In this document: in pieces, positions 60,031-64,000 of the stretch | How positions within the stretch are numbered: the stretch's first letter is position 1 | Layout: each line of letters starts with the position of its first letter | From: JAAXHH01 sp965248395 | GTDB taxonomy: Bacteria > JAAXHH01 | Reading direction: 5' to 3' | DNA: 64,000 nucleotides | Assembly (NCBI GenBank): GCA_965248395.1 | Contig: OZ252103.1 | Span: forward strand, 434,001 to 498,000 | The notes under the pieces: generated by a model | The model's database searches: none | Seen by the model: only the letters and a program-made list of their open reading frames with translations | What the model was told of the DNA's origin: nothing | Translations under genes and position numbers: made by a program

Positions 60031-62419
60031 CAGAATATCCTAATGTAATCGCCATAATCACACCTTCCTGGTATCCATCGTTACCAGCAAACCGGCGAAA
60101 TCCCTCTTCGATAAACCCGCCCATCGGGCACGCGGCCAAGCCAAGAGTCGTGACTGAAACCAATATTCGACCGGTTGCCAAGCCTCCCTGGGAAAGAAGT
60201 TCTCGGTAACCTCTCATACCGCGATCTTTCAATGCCTGTTCGAAATTACCGGTAATAAAAATAGCCGCGGGAGACGCACCTGAACTTTCTTGTATGAAGC
60301 ATTGCCGCAACTCCTCCTGTGTACAGCCCTCGCGACGCAGAACCAACTCGCAATCTTCCGGTTGAAACGTATAGAAGCCTTGAGTTAAACCATCACCTGG
60401 CTTCGATATAGCCACCCATATACCGATCATGTGCTCAGGACCGCCAGCGTCTATTCTTTGACGTACGATGTCTATGCCCTGAGCACATATTTGTTTCATA
60501 GTCGTTGGTGGGATTCCCTGATCTCTATAAGACCGGATCGAACGTCGTCGGAGCACGGCAACCTCATAGTCCCGCGCATCCGGAATGGCGTATGGGATCT
60601 TTAGTTGTCGCTTGGAAGAGTTAAGGGATGTGCTGTATTCATTTAGAGGAAGACCTGACGCATCAATGACCGTTCTCAGCAACTGGTTATCGCCACTTAA
60701 ATTCCTGTTAATTGAAAACGATGATCTTTCAGTCCCCAGTCCGATTGCGAAAGTTGGGATGTATTTCCTATCACCAATCGGAACAGCGCATATTTCACCA
60801 AGCATGGCATCTTGCATGTTCCTGAATTCTTCAACTTTAATATTCAGTAAACTGGAAACATCGATTAGATAGGATATGGCAATTCCAGCGTCTTGACCGA
60901 GAATACGATATGAGAAACTGCCGTATTTGGTATGTACCCGGCCAATATTGCCCATACCAATGACAATACAGGCCGGCAACTGGGCTGAAGTGATCCCCAA
61001 TGCGCATTTCAAGAGGTTTTCAGAGAACACATCGTTCGTTTTTTCAAGGGAGTGGTTCAATCCATTGTAATGGTAGATGCCAGTGGGCAGGTTCTCCAAA
61101 CTTACTACGATTGCGAAAAGTTCCGGCGATTCAAGACCACCACCTGTTGGCGCAATTCGACGGTGCGATCCAGGAACGTCTTCCTGATATCCGGACGCTG
61201 CCCACAATATCATTGCCAAGTCATCTACACCAACCAATCGATTACTGGAGTTTTCATGCCGACTTGAAGCATTTCTCGAGATTCGCGCAGGCGGTAACGG
61301 AAAGGTCGGTAATCCGTAGTACGGTTCGTCTCGACTTTGCGTTAAAGCAATATTCGTGAGATTGTAATGGTTTTGATGTTTGCGACGGTTCAGCAGAAAA
61401 CGAGGAGGCATGGATATTGATGAGTGAAACAACCAGGCCGTAAGAGCGGGATTGTTCAGATCTAATGGACGCCCGTTTTTTATTCCGCATCGTTTGCATC
61501 CGGGCAATCTGGCGGTATGGCGCAGTTTACTTTTAAGGCCGTGTTTTGTCTTACTGTATTCGTGAATTCCGTTGTAAGTATGAATCGTTGCAAGACGGGT
61601 AATTGTCTGTAAAACCATCATGGCTGCAAAACTAACGTAAAAAGCCAGTTCTTCCGGTTCACCATCTCCGATTGGAATGCCATGAATACGACGCATACAG
61701 TCGTAGCAACTGGAAATGCCGGGAATGAATAACGGTCCGATCTGGATGATCTCTTTTGCTAACCGGACGTGATATCCGGTTATACCCCGGCTCTGCGTCT
61801 TCTCGAACACTTGCGATAGATCATCCTGTTCATTCGATGCGATTCCTACTAAGAAGTTAATGTCCTCTTGCTGTTCATCTGACTGATCATAACAACTGAC
61901 AAATCCAATACCGCAACCATCGAGGCATTCCTTCAGAAGGTGCGAGGCGTTTCCGCTGCCAGTAATAGCCAATCGGGTGTTATAAAGTCGTTTCAACACG
62001 TCGGATCGGTTTCGATTAAGTCGCGTTACGTCGATGAAGCGCCCGGCGAACGCGTCTACATCCTTGAATCTCGCAGGTGGTGGCGGGGTATTGCCGTCTT
62101 CAAGCAAACCACAGCTGTATAGAAGGGAAACTACATTGACAAGAGACTTGCGTGAGAGAAAAGGAAGCTCTAACGCCAGATCCTCCATCGTCCTCTTGCC
62201 ATTTAGTTTTTCGAGGATTTTAGGAAGTGTCGTTCTAACTGATCTTCCCTTGATCAGTTGTGGTTCGCTGGTACCGACAAACAACAATCCTGATACTCCT
62301 TGCGGAATGATCTGGATTTCTGGTAGTATCCTCGGAAGGCGCGGCAAGGTAATGTTCGGATCGTCAGCAAATATCTGACCGATTGATTCTGCCTTCAGTG
62401 CACTATTGTTGGGTATCAT
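60020..62419 (-). CDS. E1-like/SagB/SagB triple-domain RiPP protein
   Basis: The protein has 799 residues from ATG 62419, which leaves a 17-bp overlap with the gene before; more upstream codons are antisense-like. Residues 1-390 form an E1/ThiF-like, leader-binding partner of YcaO with cysteine pairs CYDCMRR near 241 and CKRCG near 310. Residues about 400-575 are a SagB-type flavin dehydrogenase (PTGGGLESPELFAIVVS, SYRILGQDAGIAISYL), and about 610-799 a second one (VLRRRSIRSYRDQGIPP, YRELLSQGGLATGRI, GLAACPMGGF). Such enzymes oxidise azolines to azoles using FMN. One polypeptide carrying the partner and two dehydrogenases is unusual; the second, with a full RRRSxRxY motif, may be the active one or serve a different oxidation. 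Confidence 0.8.
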   Translation of the reverse strand: MIPNNSALKAESIGQIFADDPNITLPRLPRILPEIQIIPQGVSGLLFVGTSEPQLIKGRSVRTTLPKILEKLNGKRTMEDLALELPFLSRKSLVNVVSLLYSCGLLEDGNTPPPPARFKDVDAFAGRFIDVTRLNRNRSDVLKRLYNTRLAITGSGNASHLLKECLDGCGIGFVSCYDQSDEQQEDINFLVGIASNEQDDLSQVFEKTQSRGITGYHVRLAKEIIQIGPLFIPGISSCYDCMRRIHGIPIGDGEPEELAFYVSFAAMMVLQTITRLATIHTYNGIHEYSKTKHGLKSKLRHTARLPGCKRCGIKNGRPLDLNNPALTAWLFHSSISMPPRFLLNRRKHQNHYNLTNIALTQSRDEPYYGLPTFPLPPARISRNASSRHENSSNRLVGVDDLAMILWAASGYQEDVPGSHRRIAPTGGGLESPELFAIVVSLENLPTGIYHYNGLNHSLEKTNDVFSENLLKCALGITSAQLPACIVIGMGNIGRVHTKYGSFSYRILGQDAGIAISYLIDVSSLLNIKVEEFRNMQDAMLGEICAVPIGDRKYIPTFAIGLGTERSSFSINRNLSGDNQLLRTVIDASGLPLNEYSTSLNSSKRQLKIPYAIPDARDYEVAVLRRRSIRSYRDQGIPPTTMKQICAQGIDIVRQRIDAGGPEHMIGIWVAISKPGDGLTQGFYTFQPEDCELVLRREGCTQEELRQCFIQESSGASPAAIFITGNFEQALKDRGMRGYRELLSQGGLATGRILVSVTTLGLAACPMGGFIEEGFRRFAGNDGYQEGVIMAITLGYSDGA

Positions 62420-63032
62420 GCCATATCTCTTGAATGCCGGGTAAAAGGTGCTCAACAAATCTGTTCTGCCTATCATCAGAAGCCTGTGGTCGACATCGGA
62501 CACAGTTATGCACTGCAATTACCTTTGTGTCGACAACGCTGCCGTCGAAAAAGTCAAATCGACGGATTTTACCAGCTTGTTCAGTTTTCACTTGGGCATC
62601 GGTCATAAGGATCGATGCGGCCATCCATACCATCGGCGAAAGAAACCCGGATGGTCCCCAGTCAGGATTTTTCATATAAGCTCTCATTAATCCAATTTCA
62701 CGATCCGCACCGTTTGCATGTGTTAGGTATCTGCGGCGGAAACAACGATAACATGGGCCGAATCCTGGAATTACAAGAGGGCCGGACCAGAGGGTGCCAT
62801 CCATTAGATAGACACACGACCATGGCACTTTTACATCATTGCATATCTGATCAAGCCGATCACATTCCCTGTCGTACAGACGCCATAGAGCAACTGCTAC
62901 GAAATCAACATCTTTAACCAGCATCTCCAGATTATTCATCACATCTGTAAGCCTGTAGACATTCGAATTGATACGCTGTGTTAAATTGTCCGCGACAGCC
63001 TGACCGAAAGGACCTTCAGTTAATATCAGCAT
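62403..63032 (-). CDS. ThiF/Ocin-like leader-binding protein
   Basis: This 209-residue protein is of the type that accompanies YcaO in thiazole/oxazole pathways. Diagnostic features: GPLVIPGFGPCYRCFRRRYL (Cys pair near 93) and FFDGSVVDTKVIAVHNCVRC (Cys pair near 175), giving a structural zinc site. The N-terminus (MLILTEGPFGQAVADNL) is Rossmann-like. It hands the precursor to the YcaO, whose stop lies 5 bp upstream, and overlaps the E1-SagB-SagB gene. With the E1-like part of that protein there are two such partners in the cluster. Confidence 0.78.
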   Translation of the reverse strand: MLILTEGPFGQAVADNLTQRINSNVYRLTDVMNNLEMLVKDVDFVAVALWRLYDRECDRLDQICNDVKVPWSCVYLMDGTLWSGPLVIPGFGPCYRCFRRRYLTHANGADREIGLMRAYMKNPDWGPSGFLSPMVWMAASILMTDAQVKTEQAGKIRRFDFFDGSVVDTKVIAVHNCVRCRPQASDDRQNRFVEHLLPGIQEIWHDTQQ

Positions 63033-63037
63033 CTTGT

Positions 63038-64000
63038 TTACGCGAATGGTTGTGGAAATGGATTGATGTCGGCTTCTGTCCTCGATCCGTATCCTGCTTG
63101 CTCAGGATATTCGTATAGGCGGGGATGTCCAAGATACCGCGCTCGGTAGATCGGACTCATAGGCATAAGTTCGGGTGTCACCACACGTACAACCCATAGT
63201 CCGACGTCTCGCAGTTCGTCAGTTGTCAAGTCAACCGCAATTGCATCCATTCCTAGGGAATTAAGACGGTGGCACAGAAAATGAAGGCGCGTTACTTCAT
63301 TCTCAAATGGACCAATCGATATTTCTTCCAGCGTTTTCCGATCTTTCGAGTTCAGTAGAAAATCAAAAGCTCCGCGATGGTCGGTCCGCCCCATGTACGT
63401 TGCTCCTTCGTGAAGATCCACAAAATCTTGGACATCATCTGCGACCTCCCTTTCATAGAGGAACACGGCACGCGACGTTACGGATTCACGAATGGTTTTT
63501 TCAAGCGCCGTCGCTGCATCGAAGGTTGTGGCACAACTGATAAATTGTGACAATCTTGGATGTTCATCGACAAGTTGAAGCGTATAGACTGTAGGGATGC
63601 CAACATCCGTTGTAGCGTCGAATGCATACTGCCGGATAGCGCTTTTTTCTAATTGTCTTAGGTTTCTCGATAGTCCAGTAGGCAACGGTCTTTCGAGTTC
63701 GATTCTCGGCAGAGACAGTTGTGCCAGCCAAGTTAGTGCAATTGCATCACGCTCGATGTTTTCACAAATGGCTGAAATCAATGCACTGGATAGCGATGTA
63801 TGCGCAGCTGTACCAGTTGAAATCTGATTCCAGAAATACTCCCCAGGTCCAGGTTTGATATACAAATGTGTCATTATGGCGGGCACCCATCGCTCTTCCA
63901 TATCAGTCAGGGAATATCCGCGTACCCATCTAATAGGTTTGCTGGGATCAGGTTTTAAAATGGGACATTTCGGATCCGCATACTCTCTTTCCGAACAGCG
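63038..64000 (-). CDS. YcaO cyclodehydratase (partial, 5' end beyond window)
   Basis: The open frame runs without stop to the window edge, so the start is outside. Visible are PIRWVRGYSLTD, an ISTGTAAHTSLSSALISAIC then ENIERDAIALTWL (the ATP-site Glu and Arg), and the proline-rich C-terminus NPFPQPFA, as in azoline-forming YcaO proteins whose tail enters the active site. The enzyme uses ATP to cyclise Cys/Ser/Thr to azolines in the precursor. It is the first gene of the cluster seen here and lies 5 bp before the ThiF-like gene. About 320 codons are visible, most of the enzyme. Confidence 0.88.
   Translation of the reverse strand, partial: RCSEREYADPKCPILKPDPSKPIRWVRGYSLTDMEERWVPAIMTHLYIKPGPGEYFWNQISTGTAAHTSLSSALISAICENIERDAIALTWLAQLSLPRIELERPLPTGLSRNLRQLEKSAIRQYAFDATTDVGIPTVYTLQLVDEHPRLSQFISCATTFDAATALEKTIRESVTSRAVFLYEREVADDVQDFVDLHEGATYMGRTDHRGAFDFLLNSKDRKTLEEISIGPFENEVTRLHFLCHRLNSLGMDAIAVDLTTDELRDVGLWVVRVVTPELMPMSPIYRARYLGHPRLYEYPEQAGYGSRTEADINPFPQPFA

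Larger units (their letters stand above)
50905..64000 (-). other. RiPP (azole/dehydro-amino-acid type) biosynthesis and export cluster
   Basis: Ten tightly packed minus-strand genes plus an ATPase relic, with overlaps or gaps under 80 bp, form one probable operon. It holds YcaO and ThiF-like partners (azoline formation), SagB-type dehydrogenases (azoline to azole), a LanB-type protein (Ser/Thr glutamylation), a membrane protease fused to a leader-binding domain, and a MacAB-like exporter. The mix is closest to goadsporin- or thiopeptide-like pathways. By eye it is clearly AT-richer than the left part of the window, suggesting horizontal acquisition. The upstream end, and possibly the precursor, is beyond 64000. 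Confidence 0.8.

Noticed and set aside
1..64000. tRNA, rRNA, riboswitch or CRISPR loci
   Set aside because: Nothing recognisable by eye on either strand; a covariance-model scan would be needed to exclude small RNAs.

Overview
This window reads like a chromosomal segment of an uncultivated, probably marine and possibly host-associated bacterium. I cannot name the taxon. The gene set (phytanoyl-CoA-type dioxygenase, formylglycine-enzyme-like protein, long FtsX/MacB permeases, LRR/BIG2 lipoproteins, many toxin-antitoxin pairs) is of the kind I associate with lineages such as Latescibacterota or Poribacteria, but that is inference. Shine-Dalgarno sites and ATG/GTG starts are normal, and all three stop codons are used as real stops.

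Layout. 1-3029: two neighbouring ABC exporter genes with an unusual PH-like plus zinc-ribbon N-terminus. 3363-12675: a PfkB-type kinase preceded by a repeat-built micro-ORF, an outer-membrane barrel, a large Lhr helicase, a duplicated small membrane gene (one copy broken), a PhyH dioxygenase and an M20 amidohydrolase. 13066-15696: a GIY-YIG nuclease, an AbrB/VapC pair and a PolB-like exonuclease. 15797-21878: two LRR/BIG2 surface lipoproteins, the longer one frameshifted. 22023-28538: a TfoX-like gene and a complete damage-inducible mutagenesis operon (lexA-imuA-imuB-dnaE2) whose LexA-type operator lies between its -35 and -10. 28794-43361: an accessory zone with HicBA, an AAA/DUF4143 ATPase, OsmC, an AbiEi antitoxin with a gutted toxin, a broken methyltransferase, FtsX permeases, a broken SUMF1 gene, HicAB, two APH-type kinases, an HTH regulator and a Nudix hydrolase. 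43763-47204: two insertion sequences, IS5-like and IS256-like; the second sits inside a 331-codon gene whose frame is restored exactly when the IS and one 8-bp target duplication are removed. 47899-50803: a 13-repeat Sel1 protein and a decapitated M48 protease.

50905-64000 is the most interesting part: a visibly AT-richer, minus-strand gene cluster for a ribosomally made, post-translationally modified peptide (RiPP) of the azole/dehydro-amino-acid kind. In transcription order it has a YcaO (cut by the window end), a ThiF/Ocin-like protein, a triple fusion of an E1-like domain with two SagB-type flavin dehydrogenase domains, a RiPP-recognition-domain plus M50 membrane protease fusion, a LanB-type glutamylation protein without an elimination domain, two genes I do not recognise, a Yip1-like membrane protein, a MacA-like adaptor and a MacB-like permease. 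The matching ATPase gene is a decayed relic. No precursor peptide is visible; it may lie beyond 64000.

A second theme is gene decay. I see at least eight interrupted genes, from in-frame nonsense codons, single-base frameshifts, internal deletions and an IS insertion. Four toxin-antitoxin loci and two IS elements lie among them. This fits a genome undergoing pseudogenisation, although some single-base cases could be assembly errors.
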